The notes: a model not told the origin generated them from the sequence alone. A stretch of DNA of 64,000 nt from Natrialba sp. SSL1 (GCF_001861355.1 NZ_MASN01000052.1:186001-250000); one strand, 5' to 3'. Shown: positions 17,840 through 27,178, counted from the stretch's first letter. Numbers and translations are program-made.

Positions 17840-18274
17840 ATGCCAAGCCACGTCCTCGTCCCAGTCGACGACTCGGACCGCTCGACCGACGCACTCGAGT
17901 TCGCCTGCCAGGAGTACCCCGACGCGACGATCACGGCACTACACGTCATCGATCCGGGTGACTTCTACGCCGCAACGGGGATCGAAGGCGGTGCGATGGC
18001 GAACTACGAAGAAATTCAGAAACACCACGAGAGCCGCGCCGACGAGCTACTCGAATCGGCCCGCGAACAGGCCGACACGCACGGGGTCGAGATCCAGACG
18101 GATCGCGTCGTCGGCGGCATCTCGCGCTCGATCGTGAACTATGCCGAGGAGAACGACGTTGACCACATTACACTCGGGAGCCACGGCCGGACTGGTGCGA
18201 GCCGGATTCTGCTGGGCAGCGTCGCGGAGAACGTCGCACGACGGTCGCCGGTGCCGGTGACGATCGTTCGGTAA
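17840..18274 (+). CDS. Universal stress protein (UspA family)
   Basis: Soluble nucleotide-binding stress protein, 144 residues. HVLVPVDDSDRSTDALEFA forms the first strand and helix with the conserved Asp, and GSHGRTGASRILLGSVAENV is the G-2X-G-9X-G(S/T) ATP-binding signature, so the protein belongs to the ATP-binding class. The ATG choice is supported by the TATA box 28 bases upstream; the frame extends far upstream but overlaps L15e in another phase. Specific role unknown. Confidence 0.92.
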   Translation: MPSHVLVPVDDSDRSTDALEFACQEYPDATITALHVIDPGDFYAATGIEGGAMANYEEIQKHHESRADELLESAREQADTHGVEIQTDRVVGGISRSIVNYAEENDVDHITLGSHGRTGASRILLGSVAENVARRSPVPVTIVR

Positions 18275-18414
18275 GCAACTCTACCAGTTCACGCCGACTC
18301 AAGAACAGGTCACTTGCTTGATGCCAGCGACTCCGGCTGGCTGTATCCGTGTCTACGTTCCGCACACGAGAACTCATACGAACGCTTAGGACCCCAACTG
18401 CGCTACGACCAGCC

Positions 18415-18855
18415 ATGAGTGCGCCACACACGACGCCTCCGCTCCAGGTCGCGTTCGTCTGCGTCCAGAACGCCGGCCGGAGCCAGATGGCGACCGCCTA
18501 CGCCGAACGCGAGCGCAGTAGCCGGGACCTCGAAGATCAGATCGAAATCCGCACCGGCGGCACTAGCCCTGCAGAAAGCGTCCACGACGAGGTGGTTGAG
18601 GTACTGTACGGTGATAAGATCGACATCTCGGATCGGACCCCGCGGGAGATTTCGGACGCGGTACTCGAGTCCAGCGACTACGTCGTGACGATGGGCTGTT
18701 CGACGCTGTCACTACCCGACGCCGTAGACAGCCGCGATTGGGATCTCCCGGACCCACACGGACAGAACCGTGAGCGAGTGCGCGAGATTCGCGACGAAAT
18801 CGAGGAACGCGTGTCGTCGCTCTTCGATGAGTTCGAGGCGGGACTCGAGAACTGA
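18415..18855 (+). CDS. Low-molecular-weight phosphatase / arsenate reductase family protein
   Basis: The phosphate-binding loop C-V-Q-N-A-G-R-S at residues 16-23 is the CX5R catalytic loop of LMW tyrosine phosphatases and thioredoxin-coupled arsenate reductases (CVQNAGRSQMA). The general-acid region reads WDLPDPHGQ, matching ArsC-type DPxG. A second redox cysteine is limited to C in MGCSTL, near where ArsC has its cysteine pair, so arsenate reductase function is possible but not certain. No ars genes are adjacent. Confidence 0.82.
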   Translation: MSAPHTTPPLQVAFVCVQNAGRSQMATAYAERERSSRDLEDQIEIRTGGTSPAESVHDEVVEVLYGDKIDISDRTPREISDAVLESSDYVVTMGCSTLSLPDAVDSRDWDLPDPHGQNRERVREIRDEIEERVSSLFDEFEAGLEN

Positions 18856-18922
18856 GCGTCGGGTGGATTGATCGGACGGAGAGACGTGTTTGTGGAGGAT
18901 ATCAACGAGAGGCGGACAGCGA

Positions 18923-19633
18923 TCAGACGGTCGTCAGCGCACCAACCGGTGCGTCGGTTCGCTCGCGGGCGCGTTCGATCCCGTCGTCACCGGCAGCGAT
19001 GAGTGCGAAGACGCCGGCGACCTCCGCCTCGGAGGTTTCGACGATGTCGAGGAGTAGTTCCTGCGTTTCGCCCGAGCGGATGAGGTCGTCGACGACGAGA
19101 ACGGAGTCACCGGCGTCGACGGCAGAGGCGGGTAGGTAGTAGGTGAGTTCGATGCCGGATTGGAGGCGCTGGCGGGCCTCGATGAACTCCTCGACGGCGG
19201 TCTCCTTGCTTTTCTTCGCGTAGGCACAGCGAGTGCCGTAGTAGCTCGCGAGCGAGGCGGCGAGCGTGATTCCGTCCGTCGCGGCGGTGAGGACGACATC
19301 TGGACGGTCGAACTCGAAGCCGTTGGCGACGACGGGCGCAACGAGATCGAGGAAGGACTGATCGAAGACGGTGCCGGAGTTGTCGACGTACCCCTCGTCG
19401 TCGACGCGAATGCGGGCGTTGAGTTCGTCCGCGATGGCCTCGCGACCGATGTCGTCGACGACTTCGCGGGCGCGTTCGGTACCGGGAAGGACGTGGCCGT
19501 TGACGTAGCGGTTGAGGTCGCCCGCCGGGAGGCCCGTCGTCTCCGCAAGTTCGTCGTAGGTTCGCGTCTCTTTCAGCATCCGCAAAACGTCGACCGCCCG
19601 AAGCTGGAGGGCAGCCTTCTCGGCTCGGTTCAT
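18923..19633 (-). CDS. gfcR: Phosphoribosyltransferase-type transcriptional regulator GfcR
   Basis: Archaeal regulator that combines an N-terminal helix-turn-helix (residues about 10-50: AVDVLRMLKETRTYDELAETTGLPAGDLNRYVNGHVLPG) with a type I phosphoribosyltransferase domain (PRPP motif SVLVVDDLIRSGET). In Haloferax, GfcR controls genes of glucose, fructose and glycolytic metabolism; the homology is clear, the regulon here is inferred. The start MNRAEKAALQLRAV is the family start; a TATA-like TATAGG overlaps just upstream. Length is 236 residues. Confidence 0.88.
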   Translation of the reverse strand: MNRAEKAALQLRAVDVLRMLKETRTYDELAETTGLPAGDLNRYVNGHVLPGTERAREVVDDIGREAIADELNARIRVDDEGYVDNSGTVFDQSFLDLVAPVVANGFEFDRPDVVLTAATDGITLAASLASYYGTRCAYAKKSKETAVEEFIEARQRLQSGIELTYYLPASAVDAGDSVLVVDDLIRSGETQELLLDIVETSEAEVAGVFALIAAGDDGIERARERTDAPVGALTTV

Positions 19634-19761
19634 ATAGGTATGCACGATTCCGCAACCATGTGGATTTCGATCTCCCCGTGAGTGAGAGACCATCACGAAC
19701 ATGGGATTTCGAGAGATGAAGCCGACTGTTAGAGAGAACGGCGGGACGAACCGTGGGTCGA

Positions 19762-20436
19762 CTATTTTCGACCGTACCGCCGCACCAGACGCCGCATCAC
19801 ACGTGCCTGCGCCTTCTGGAGTAGTCGCGACGCCGTACTCGAGGCACAGCCCAATTCGTCGGCAACCTCATCAACGCCGGCCTCACGCGGGACTTCGAAG
19901 TAGCCGACCTCAACAGCTGCCTCGAGCGCTTCGAACTGCCGCTCCGTCAGGTCGCCGCTGAGCGGGACGTGACGGCGGTCGTACTCACCGATCGCACGAA
20001 CGTCGACGCCGATTTCGTCGGGCAACCCATCGAGTAGCGCCTGTAGATCGTCGCCAGCGCCGACGATCGTCATGTAGAAATCGGCTACAGAATCGTAGAC
20101 GATTGGTGGCACGACCACGAGATCGAGCGCGGCGAACGCCTCGCGCCATCGGATGTCCTCCTGACGCGTCTCCTGACAGATGTAGACGTAAAACGTCTCG
20201 TCGTCGATCGGCGTGAGATCGTACCAGCGAACCGAGTCGACGGCTTCGATTCTCTCTTCGTAGGGGCTGCGATCGGCGTCGACGTAGAACAGTTCGTACT
20301 CGAGTCCGTCCTCGCGACCGACGACGTTCCACGTCAGTAGTTCTTCGTAGCGAACCACATTCGTCTCGCGGATGAATCGCTGCATCGGATGGAGCATCCA
20401 GTCGGGCTGTGAAAGGCGGACATCGAGGTGCTTCAT
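19762..20436 (-). CDS. Bat-type HTH-10 transcriptional regulator
   Basis: Haloarchaeal regulator with an N-terminal ligand/sensor-like domain (residues 1-155) and a C-terminal HTH_10 domain, seen as LTERQFEALEAAVEVGYFEVPREAGVDEVADELGCASSTASRLLQKAQARVM. No GAF or PAS signature could be read in the N-terminal half. It is divergent from the methyltransferase-like gene at 20602, with which it may share the palindromic TATA at 20471. Start chosen at MKHLDVRLSQPDWM, 12 bases after the predicted transcription start. Confidence 0.85.
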   Translation of the reverse strand: MKHLDVRLSQPDWMLHPMQRFIRETNVVRYEELLTWNVVGREDGLEYELFYVDADRSPYEERIEAVDSVRWYDLTPIDDETFYVYICQETRQEDIRWREAFAALDLVVVPPIVYDSVADFYMTIVGAGDDLQALLDGLPDEIGVDVRAIGEYDRRHVPLSGDLTERQFEALEAAVEVGYFEVPREAGVDEVADELGCASSTASRLLQKAQARVMRRLVRRYGRK

Positions 20437-20470
20437 CGGTCGTCGTTCAGTTCTGCGAGGACAGTTCACT

Positions 20471-20478
20471 TATATATA
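20471..20478. promoter_or_regulatory. Shared palindromic TATA box between divergent genes
   Basis: TATATATA reads the same on both strands. It lies 38 bases from the Bat-type regulator start and 43 bases from the first possible start on the plus strand, so one element could direct both divergent transcripts. Confidence 0.5.
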
Positions 20479-20601
20479 CACTAGTAGAGCCGCGAAAACG
20501 CGAACGGTGGTCCCGCCGTGACAATCCCATATGGGTCGACAACAGTTGGTGAAACGCGAGCAGCGAGCGACAACCGAGGAGCACGTGGCGGAGGTGCCGC
20601 C

Positions 20602-21228
20602 GTGATCGAACTCGGTTCGCTGTCGATACCGACTGCGGTGTTCGCCGTAAGTCTCGCACTCGTGATCGCAAACCTCTCGGGCATCGTCGCCAGCGCGCTC
20701 GGCGTTGCCACCTACTGGCCACCGGGCGAACGAACGTGGCAGTTCTACGCGCACTGGACGATTTCGCACCTGCTCAACGTCGTCCTGGCTGTACTCGCGT
20801 ATCTGGACTGGAACAGCCTCGGGCTTCCACGAGTCCCGAGTTTCGCTGCGGGTGCGGTCCTGTTCCTCGGCGGCTTCGCGGTCGCCTTCGCGGCCGGCCG
20901 TGATCTTGGCGTCGAGGAAACGAAGGGGCTGTCCGGTGAGTTGCGGACTGGTGGCTGGTATCGGTACTCGAGAAATCCGCAGTACGTCGGCTACATCGCC
21001 GCAACGGTCGGGTTTGCGTTGCTCACAAACTCGGCATTGGTGGCCATCGTCTGTACCGTCTTCCTCTGCTGGTGGCTCGCATTACCGTTCGCTGAAGAGC
21101 CCTGGCTACGCGAGCAGTACGGTGAGGGGTACGAACGCTACGCGGAACGCGTGCCCCGATTCATCGGCATCGAGACCGTTCGCGAACTCACTGGCGCACG
21201 AGATCAAGAGTCCACACTCACGGAGTGA
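20602..21228 (+). CDS. ICMT/PEMT-like isoprenylcysteine methyltransferase-family membrane protein
   Basis: Integral membrane protein of about 208 residues with four to five hydrophobic helices. The C-terminal GWYRYSRNPQYVGYIAATVGFALL and EEPWLREQYGEGYERYAERVPRF segments match the SAM-binding core of the isoprenylcysteine carboxyl methyltransferase / phospholipid methyltransferase superfamily. Substrate unknown in archaea. GTG at 20602 was chosen because the 28 codons between the earlier GTG (20518) and here have low third-position GC. Confidence 0.75.
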   Translation: MIELGSLSIPTAVFAVSLALVIANLSGIVASALGVATYWPPGERTWQFYAHWTISHLLNVVLAVLAYLDWNSLGLPRVPSFAAGAVLFLGGFAVAFAAGRDLGVEETKGLSGELRTGGWYRYSRNPQYVGYIAATVGFALLTNSALVAIVCTVFLCWWLALPFAEEPWLREQYGEGYERYAERVPRFIGIETVRELTGARDQESTLTE

Positions 21229-21405
21229 GACTGCCAAAGCAGAAATCGGTGAACAGAAACCGGCGAGCGTCCCTCAGACGGACACTTGGGCAGCATTTCC
21301 GGCACAATCCCATCGTTCCGTGGGTGCGTGATTGCGTGGATGCGTGGTGGGTACGTGATTGCGTGGGTATGTGGATACGCCGGTAGATCGCTATAGCAGC
21401 CCGTC
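21229..21405. other. Intergenic repeats after convergent genes
   Basis: Between the convergent methyltransferase-like gene and thrS. It contains GTGATTGCGTGG twice (about 21327 and 21356) within a G/T-rich run of related words. No gene seen. Confidence 0.5.
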
Positions 21406-23358
21406 TCAGCCCTGGAGGAAGTCCGGCTCGGAGCGCTGCTCGTCGCGCTCGGCGACGAGGTGGTCACGGAAGTCCTCGATTTCGACGTCGTACTCCTGAT
21501 CCTCGAAGCGGTCGCGGACCGAGATGTTCCCGTCCTCTTCCTCGTTGTCGCCGACGATGATCTGGTACGGCACCCGGTCGTCGTGGGCCGCGCGGATCTT
21601 TCGCTCGAGGGTGCTGTCGCGGTCGTCGACCTCGACACGGAAGTCGTCGAACTCGTTTGCGACCTGGTAGGCGTAGCCGAGGTTCGCGTCCGAAATCGGG
21701 AGGACGCGGACCTGTTCCGGCGCGAGCCAGAGCGGGAACTTGCCCTCGTAGTGCTCGATGAGCATCATGAAGAACCGCTCGTAGCTGCCGTAGAGCGCGC
21801 GGTGGATCATCACCGGCTCGTGCTCTTCGTTGTCCTCGCCCACGTAGGAGAGGTCGAAGCGGTCTGGCATGTTGAAGTCCAGCTGGACCGTCGGCCCGTC
21901 CCACGCACGGCCGATGGCGTCCTCGAACGCAAAGTCGATCTTCGGCCCGTAGAACGCGCCGTCGCCCTCCTCGATATCGTAGTCGAGATTGCGCTTTTCG
22001 AGGACGTTCTCGAGTTGCTCCTCTGCGTGCTCCCAGATCTCGTCGCTGCCGACGGACTTCTCGGGGCGCGTGGCGAGTGCCATCTCGTACTCGAGGTCGA
22101 ACGTCTCGAGTACGTCGATGATCATGTCCATGATCTCCTCGACTTCCTGTTCGATCTGGTCGGGGCGGATGAACAGGTGGCCGTCGTCGATCGTAAAGGC
22201 CCAGACGCGCGAGAGGCCCGAGAGTTCGCCGCGCTGCTCCTTGCGGTAGACCTTGCCGTTCTCGGCGTAGCGGATCGGCAGGTCGCGATAGCTCCAGGAT
22301 TGATCCTGGAAGATAGCGGCGTGGCCGGGGCAGTTCATCGGCTTTAGGCCGAACTCGTCGTCGCCGACATCGAAGATGAACATGTCGTCGGCGTAGTTCT
22401 CGTAGTGGCCGGAGCGGTGCCAGAGGTCCGTCTTGAAGACGTGTGGCGTCTCGACGTAGTCGTAGCCGGCGTCCTTGTTCAGGTCCTCGACGAAGTCCTC
22501 GAGTTCCTTCAGTACCGTCTTCCCCGGCGGGTGGTACAGCGGCAGGCCGGGACCAGTTACGTCCTGAATCGAGAACAGGTTCATCTCGTTGCCGATGCGG
22601 CGGTGGTCGCGCTTCTCGGCTTCCTGCTTTCGCTCGAGGAAGTCCTGGAGATCGCTCTCGTCTTCGAACGCGGTGCCGTAGATGCGCGTCTGCATTGGGT
22701 TCTCCTCGTCGCCGCGCCAGTAGGCGCCAGCGATTTCTAGGAGCTTGACGGGGCCGATCTCGCCCGTCGAGTCGACGTGCGGGCCGGCACAGAGGTCCTC
22801 CCACTCGCCCTGCTTGTAGAAGGTGACCTGCTCGTTCTCGTCGGCGAACTCGGAGAGGAGTTCGAGCTTGTAGGGCTCGTCCGCGAGACGCTCTTCGGCC
22901 TCTTCGATCGTGACTTCCTCGCGCTCGATCTCGTAATCCTCGTCGACGATGTCTGCGATTTCGGACTCGAGTGCGGCGAGATCTTCCTCGTCGATGTCGA
23001 GGTTGTCGAAGTCGTAGTAGAAGCCCTCGTCCGTCGGTGGACCGATGGCGAGGTCGACGTCGTCGTAGTGGCGCTCGACTGCCTGTGCGAGGCAGTGGGA
23101 GGCCGAGTGTCGCATGACGGCGAGGTACTCGTCGGACTGGTCCGTGATGATCTCGAGTTCGGCGCCGTCGTAGGCTGGTTGCTCCTTGGCGACGAGGTCG
23201 CCGTCGAGTTTGCCGGCGACGGTGTCGCGGCCGAGACCGGGGCCGATTTCGTAGGCGCAGTCTTCGACCGTTGCGCCCTCGTCGACGTGGAGTTCGGAGC
23301 CGTCCGGGAGGACGACCGTTAGCTGTGCTGGTTCTGATTGTGGGTCTGATTCTGACAT
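21406..23358 (-). CDS. thrS: Threonyl-tRNA synthetase
   Basis: Class II synthetase that charges tRNA-Thr. Domains in order: TGS (about residues 12-73), the bacterial-type N2 editing domain with [11 protein letters not shown], the catalytic core with MNCPGH and [20 protein letters not shown] (motif 2), [12 protein letters not shown]-type motif 3 region seen as [32 protein letters not shown], and the anticodon-binding C-terminus. The editing domain is of bacterial type rather than the archaeal D-aminoacyl deacylase-like one. Length is 650 residues. The gene has an apparent leader of about 210 bases. Confidence 0.96.
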   Translation of the reverse strand: MSESDPQSEPAQLTVVLPDGSELHVDEGATVEDCAYEIGPGLGRDTVAGKLDGDLVAKEQPAYDGAELEIITDQSDEYLAVMRHSASHCLAQAVERHYDDVDLAIGPPTDEGFYYDFDNLDIDEEDLAALESEIADIVDEDYEIEREEVTIEEAEERLADEPYKLELLSEFADENEQVTFYKQGEWEDLCAGPHVDSTGEIGPVKLLEIAGAYWRGDEENPMQTRIYGTAFEDESDLQDFLERKQEAEKRDHRRIGNEMNLFSIQDVTGPGLPLYHPPGKTVLKELEDFVEDLNKDAGYDYVETPHVFKTDLWHRSGHYENYADDMFIFDVGDDEFGLKPMNCPGHAAIFQDQSWSYRDLPIRYAENGKVYRKEQRGELSGLSRVWAFTIDDGHLFIRPDQIEQEVEEIMDMIIDVLETFDLEYEMALATRPEKSVGSDEIWEHAEEQLENVLEKRNLDYDIEEGDGAFYGPKIDFAFEDAIGRAWDGPTVQLDFNMPDRFDLSYVGEDNEEHEPVMIHRALYGSYERFFMMLIEHYEGKFPLWLAPEQVRVLPISDANLGYAYQVANEFDDFRVEVDDRDSTLERKIRAAHDDRVPYQIIVGDNEEEDGNISVRDRFEDQEYDVEIEDFRDHLVAERDEQRSEPDFLQG

Positions 23359-23514
23359 GGCTCTGGCTGGTTGTGACTGGTGAACTTCTGTTGGTGGTGG
23401 CCCTGCGAGAAGTTCGGATCGGTGTCCGCCTGACCGTGTTCGGGTCCGAGTTCGTGGCCGTGTGTGGCGTGTACGTGTGCCGCTCTGCTGTGGGTCGCGG
23501 CCGACACAGCGAGC

Positions 23515-23566
23515 GGTAGGTGAGGGTTAGAAGCGGGCGAAAGCCCCTGTAAAGCGGACACCTACC
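23515..23566 (-). promoter_or_regulatory. Structured element at the 5' end of the thrS leader
   Basis: GGTAGGTG (23515-23522) and CACCTACC (23559-23566) form a perfect eight-base stem; inside it GGGC-GAAA-GCCC (23535-23546) forms a second stem. The outer stem starts about five bases after the transcription start expected from the GATAAAAA box at 23594. It may be a regulatory leader of thrS. On the plus strand the inner loop is a GNRA tetraloop, so a plus-strand RNA is also possible. Confidence 0.45.
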
Positions 23567-23593
23567 ATCGTAGCTACGGTTTGTCCGGTGCAG

Positions 23594-23601
23594 GATAAAA
23601 A
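23594..23601 (-). promoter_or_regulatory. TATA box of thrS
   Basis: On the minus strand TTTTTATC, identical to the box of the hydrolase gene at 3733. Expected transcription start is about 23571, giving a leader of about 212 bases before the thrS ATG at 23358. Confidence 0.55.
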
Positions 23602-23733
23602 CATTGTGATGAGGGTGCTCCAACGGATGTGAGCCGGGACGAAACGGGCAGGCAGAACGAAACGGATGGAAAGCGTGAGAGTGAGAGAGACGGCGGCCGA
23701 ACGGTTTTGAGTCCACCTCGCGAACCGATCACC

Positions 23734-24063
23734 GTGTTGGACCCATCAGACGACGATCCGTTCGAGGACCCGTTTGGGGATGACCCGCTCGACGATCCCT
23801 TCGGCGACGGCTCCACCGGAGACGGCGAAGCCGACGAGGACATCGCGAGTACGTTCGAGTCGATCGATCGGTCGACACTGCTGGCGTTCGTCACCGTCGG
23901 GGTCCTCGTTCACGGCGGGATCTTCGCAGCGAGTCTCGGCGCGATGCTGGTCGGATTCCGTGGGCAGTGGGTCGTCGGTGGATCACTCGCAGTCGCTGGA
24001 GTTGCAGCGCTCGTCCTCTCGGTGGGGATCTACCGTCGATACAAGGCCAAAGAGGACGCGTAG
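23734..24063 (+). CDS. Haloarchaeal two-helix membrane protein with acidic N-terminus
   Basis: About 109 residues. The N-terminal part has repeated DPFEDPFGDDPLDDPFGD, followed by two hydrophobic segments (LLAFVTVGVLVHGGIFAASLGAMLVG and VGGSLAVAGVAALVLSVGIY) and a basic end RRYKAKEDA. GTG at 23734 (MLDPSDDDPF) was preferred because conserved haloarchaeal homologues begin in this way as far as I recall; the frame opens at 23629 with a low-complexity extension. Function unknown. Confidence 0.65.
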   Translation: MLDPSDDDPFEDPFGDDPLDDPFGDGSTGDGEADEDIASTFESIDRSTLLAFVTVGVLVHGGIFAASLGAMLVGFRGQWVVGGSLAVAGVAALVLSVGIYRRYKAKEDA

Positions 24064-24100
24064 CTCAGTAGCAGAACGACGCACGTAGACAGCATCTCAG

Positions 24101-24150
24101 TCACGGTCAGTCACGGTCAGTCGCGGTCAGTCGCGGTCAGCCACGGTCAG
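24101..24150. repeat. Five 10-base tandem repeats at the pyrE 3' end
   Basis: TCACGGTCAG is repeated five times (24101, 24111, 24121, 24131, 24141) with single changes TCGCGGTCAG and CCACGGTCAG. The last copies encode the C-terminal Asp-Arg-Gly and stop of PyrE, so the array has grown out of the end of a coding region. Confidence 0.9.
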
Positions 24151-24727
24151 CGAGCAACTCACTCGCTGTCACCAGCGCTTCCATCTCGACATCTGCATCT
24201 TCGACGTTCTCACGGCCGCCCTCCTCGCGGTCGACGACCACCAGCGCGCGGTCGACCGTCGCGCCAGCCTCTCGAAGCGACTCGATCGCATCGACCAGAC
24301 TCGTTCCCGTCGTCACGATGTCCTCGAGTACCACCACTTCCTCGCCCGCCTCGAGTTCGCCCTCGATCAGGTTGGCCGTGCCGTACTCCTTGCGCTGTTT
24401 GCGCGCGATCACGTAGGGTGCGCCGGCGACGACACTGGTTGCGGCGGCGAGCGGGACAGCGCCAAGGGCGACGCCGGCGAGTTTATCGTCGGCGTCGATT
24501 CGGTCTGCAAAGGCCTCGGCGACGGTTTCGAGGCAGTCGGGGTCGGTTTCGAAGCGGTACTTGTCGACGTAGTACTCGCTGGTGCCGCCGTGGGCGAGTT
24601 CGAACTCGCCGAACTGGACGGCGTCGGCGTCTCGAAGTGCCTCGATGAGTGTTTCTGTGTCGACGGTGGTGTCGGTAGCGTCGGTAGCATCGGTGGCGCT
24701 CTCTCCCTCCTCGGAATCGGTCGTCAT
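24137..24727 (-). CDS. pyrE: Orotate phosphoribosyltransferase
   Basis: Enzyme of pyrimidine biosynthesis: orotate plus PRPP gives orotidine 5'-phosphate. The PRPP-binding motif [14 protein letters not shown] is clear, as are [22 protein letters not shown] (orotate-binding region with the conserved lysine) and [17 protein letters not shown] (flexible catalytic loop). The first 20 residues are an Asp/Thr-rich extension. Start [10 protein letters not shown] was chosen because upstream codons are non-coding in style. Length is 196 residues. Confidence 0.93.
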   Translation of the reverse strand: MTTDSEEGESATDATDATDTTVDTETLIEALRDADAVQFGEFELAHGGTSEYYVDKYRFETDPDCLETVAEAFADRIDADDKLAGVALGAVPLAAATSVVAGAPYVIARKQRKEYGTANLIEGELEAGEEVVVLEDIVTTGTSLVDAIESLREAGATVDRALVVVDREEGGRENVEDADVEMEALVTASELLADRG

Positions 24728-24959
24728 TGCTCGAAGTGGCGAGACGAACCGAAATAAGCGGTGTGGAACCGAGTCGCCGAAGTCAATATTGTGGCACCCT
24801 CGTTCGTGGCTCACACTATACGCACCGCGGACACCGTTCGTACAGCCAACCCCATCCCGACGCTCTCCCAGACGATACAGAACTCTCCGAAACCGACCGC
24901 ATACCAAGGCTATTTGTACACAGCCTTATCTGAATAGTCCGGTTTTGTACTAGTAACCC

Positions 24960-25442
24960 ATGAGTACCCCATCACCCTCTCCATCGACGAACGAGTCGGT
25001 ACATATCCTGTTGGTCGAGGACAACCCGGGCGACGTTCGGCTGGCACAGGAAGCGTTCCGGACCGTCGATATCGAGACGACGTTTCACACCGCCCGCGAT
25101 GGCGACGAGGCGCTGTCGTTCCTGCAAGAGCAGGTGTCGACAAGCACTGGTTCGGAGACGGACTCGAATCCAAGCATCGACCTCGTCTTGCTCGATCTGA
25201 ACCTCCCCCGAACGAGCGGCTTCGAGGTACTCGAGGAGATCCGAAGCGATCCCGACCTCGCGTCGTTACCGGTCCTCGTGTTGACGAGTTCGGAAGCGAC
25301 CGAGGATATCGCCAAGAGCTACGATCTGTGCGCGAACGCTTATCTCACGAAGCCAGACAGTCCGGGCGAGTTCGCTTCGCTCGGAAAGGCCGTCGAGTCG
25401 TTCTGGATGGACGAGGCGATGTTGCCGCCGGCACCGTCGTAA
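24960..25442 (+). CDS. Response regulator receiver protein (Rcp1-like)
   Basis: Single CheY-like receiver domain without an output domain. HILLVEDNPGDVRLAQEAF contains the acidic pair, DLVLLDLNLPRTSGFEVL holds the phospho-acceptor Asp, PVLVLTSSEATEDI the Thr/Ser and NAYLTKPDSPGEF the Lys. The DLNLPRxSGFEVL form is typical of Rcp1/phytochrome-type regulators that partner with hybrid or GAF/PAS histidine kinases. No kinase is adjacent, so it is an orphan here. Confidence 0.9.
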   Translation: MSTPSPSPSTNESVHILLVEDNPGDVRLAQEAFRTVDIETTFHTARDGDEALSFLQEQVSTSTGSETDSNPSIDLVLLDLNLPRTSGFEVLEEIRSDPDLASLPVLVLTSSEATEDIAKSYDLCANAYLTKPDSPGEFASLGKAVESFWMDEAMLPPAPS

Positions 25443-25515
25443 GCGGGTATGTCGACCTCGATACCGTGCTCAGTTCTCGACTGCTCGAGACGACGGTCGG
25501 ATCGGTGACCGACCG

Positions 25516-26061
25516 TTACCAGGGCTCGTTCTTCAGTCCGAGTTTGTACGCGATCATGTTCGTCGTCACGTGAAGAATCGGCGTCAGCACGACGACGACG
25601 AGGATGACGTCCCACGTAAACCACGTGAAGAACCACTGCGTCGCGAGCAGCGCTGTCAGCGGGAGCGAGACGACGACGAAGTCGAGCTGATCAAGTCCGG
25701 GGAACATCGCGCCGCGCTGGCGGCCAGTGCGGCGCTTGAGGAACGAAGCGAGAATATCACCGAGCATCGCACCGGCGGCGAGTCCGAGCGCTGCGAGCGG
25801 CTCGAACGCCGGCACGGCAAAGCCGAGCACGCTACTCACGTCGTCGGCGAAAAAGGTCAGCACGCCCGCGAGGACGAGTCCTGCCGTGATTCCCGCCGCC
25901 GTTCCGCGCCAGGTCTTGCCGTCGCCAAGCAGCCGCGCGTCGCCCATCGTCCGGCCGCCATCGATCGGTCTGCCTCCGCCGCCGAGCACCGCCGCGTTGT
26001 TCGGAACGTACGCCGGCAACATCGCCCAGAACGCAATCACGACTGTCTCGAGTACTGCCAT
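25516..26061 (-). CDS. carS: CDP-archaeol synthase (CDP-2,3-bis-geranylgeranyl-glycerol synthase)
   Basis: Integral membrane enzyme that activates unsaturated archaetidic acid with CTP, the step before polar head-group addition in archaeal lipid synthesis. Five hydrophobic segments are visible. Family signatures are PAYVPNNAAVLGGGGRPIDGGR, LGDGKTWRGTAAGI and GDILASFLKRRTGRQRGAMFPGLDQLDFVV. Length (181 residues) fits CarS/DUF46. Confidence 0.94.
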   Translation of the reverse strand: MAVLETVVIAFWAMLPAYVPNNAAVLGGGGRPIDGGRTMGDARLLGDGKTWRGTAAGITAGLVLAGVLTFFADDVSSVLGFAVPAFEPLAALGLAAGAMLGDILASFLKRRTGRQRGAMFPGLDQLDFVVVSLPLTALLATQWFFTWFTWDVILVVVVLTPILHVTTNMIAYKLGLKNEPW

Positions 26062-26158
26062 ATTCGCCGCGATGCGCCGAGATGCCTTAACCGGCAGTGA
26101 TTCGGTCTCGCCTCGGAGGCGGTTGTGTTACACACGGAACACGACGGGATGACGGATG

Positions 26159-27178
26159 TTAGGACGAATCGGGACGAACGACGACGTTCTCGAGTTCGGA
26201 GTCCTCATCGTGCTGTTTTCCTGCTGTCGCTTCGCTCGCACTGTCCTCACCAGCGGCTTCGAGCGTTCGGACGTTGCTCGCGACGATATCCGCCAGTCGG
26301 TCCCAGTGCTTCGGCGTGTGGCCGCCCGTGTGCGGCGTGATGAGACAGTTCTCGAGGTCCCACAGCGGGTGATCCGCTGGCAGCGGTTCGGGTTCGGTCA
26401 CGTCCAGCGCCGCGCCGCGAATCGCGTTCGACTGGAGCGCGGACACCAGCGCGTCAGTGTCTACGATCCCGCCGCGAGCGACGTTGACGACGACTGCGTT
26501 CGGCGGCAGCGTCGCGAGTTCCGCTTCGCCGACGAGGCCACGGGTCAGGTCGTTCAGCGGACAGGCGAGCACGACGTAGTCGCTACGGGCGAACGCGTCG
26601 TGGATGGCCGCCTCGTCGAAGCCGATGATCTCGTCGGTCGGTCCGCCCTTCGACGGCGTGTACCTGACGCCGATCGTGTCGACGTCGAAGCCCTCGAGTC
26701 GCGTGACGGTTTCTTGGCCGATCGAACCGAGGCCGACGACCGTGACGGTGCTATCGGTGAACTCGTGGGACTGGAAGTGTCGCCACTCGTTTTGTTGCTT
26801 GCGTCGCCACCCCTCGTGGAGATTCCGCGCGAACACCAGCATGTTGCCGATGGCTTGCTCGGCGATGCCAGGGGCGTGAATCCCGCCCGCGTTCGTTACG
26901 GTGACGCCGTGCTCACGGAACGCCGCCGACGGAAGGTGGTCAGTGCCCGCGAAGACGCAGGCGAACAACTCGAGTTGGTCGGCGCGCGCTAACTGGTCTT
27001 CGTCGATACTGATCCCGGTCACGACGCGAGCCTGTGGGACGAGGTCGCGTTCGTCAGCAGGTGTTCGGGCGAGCGCGACGGTGCGGTTCGGAAGTCGCTC
27101 GCGCAGTCGGTCGGCGTACGAGTCCATCGAGAGCCCCTCCGTTCCTTCACGGAGGACGACGATATCGGGAGCGTCCAT
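26159..27178 (-). CDS. ddh: D-2-hydroxyacid dehydrogenase family protein
   Basis: NAD(P)-dependent dehydrogenase. The Rossmann motif VVGLGSIGQETV, the NVARGGIVDTDAL segment carrying the catalytic Arg, the VTEPEPLPADHPLW Glu region and PHTGGHT with the catalytic His are all present. The haloarchaeal D2-HDH reduces a range of 2-oxo acids; the actual substrate is not readable here. The last 35 residues are a poorly conserved acidic tail after AADIVASNVRTLEA. Length is 339 residues. Confidence 0.88.
   Translation of the reverse strand: MDAPDIVVLREGTEGLSMDSYADRLRERLPNRTVALARTPADERDLVPQARVVTGISIDEDQLARADQLELFACVFAGTDHLPSAAFREHGVTVTNAGGIHAPGIAEQAIGNMLVFARNLHEGWRRKQQNEWRHFQSHEFTDSTVTVVGLGSIGQETVTRLEGFDVDTIGVRYTPSKGGPTDEIIGFDEAAIHDAFARSDYVVLACPLNDLTRGLVGEAELATLPPNAVVVNVARGGIVDTDALVSALQSNAIRGAALDVTEPEPLPADHPLWDLENCLITPHTGGHTPKHWDRLADIVASNVRTLEAAGEDSASEATAGKQHDEDSELENVVVRPDSS

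Noticed and set aside
23515-23566. H/ACA guide RNA
   Set aside because: The internal loops are of suitable size but there is no ACA box after the lower stem and no K-turn could be assigned.
21464-23716. 750-codon minus-strand frame, Arg/Pro-rich
   Set aside because: Out-of-phase shadow of thrS; highly basic composition is foreign to haloarchaeal proteins.
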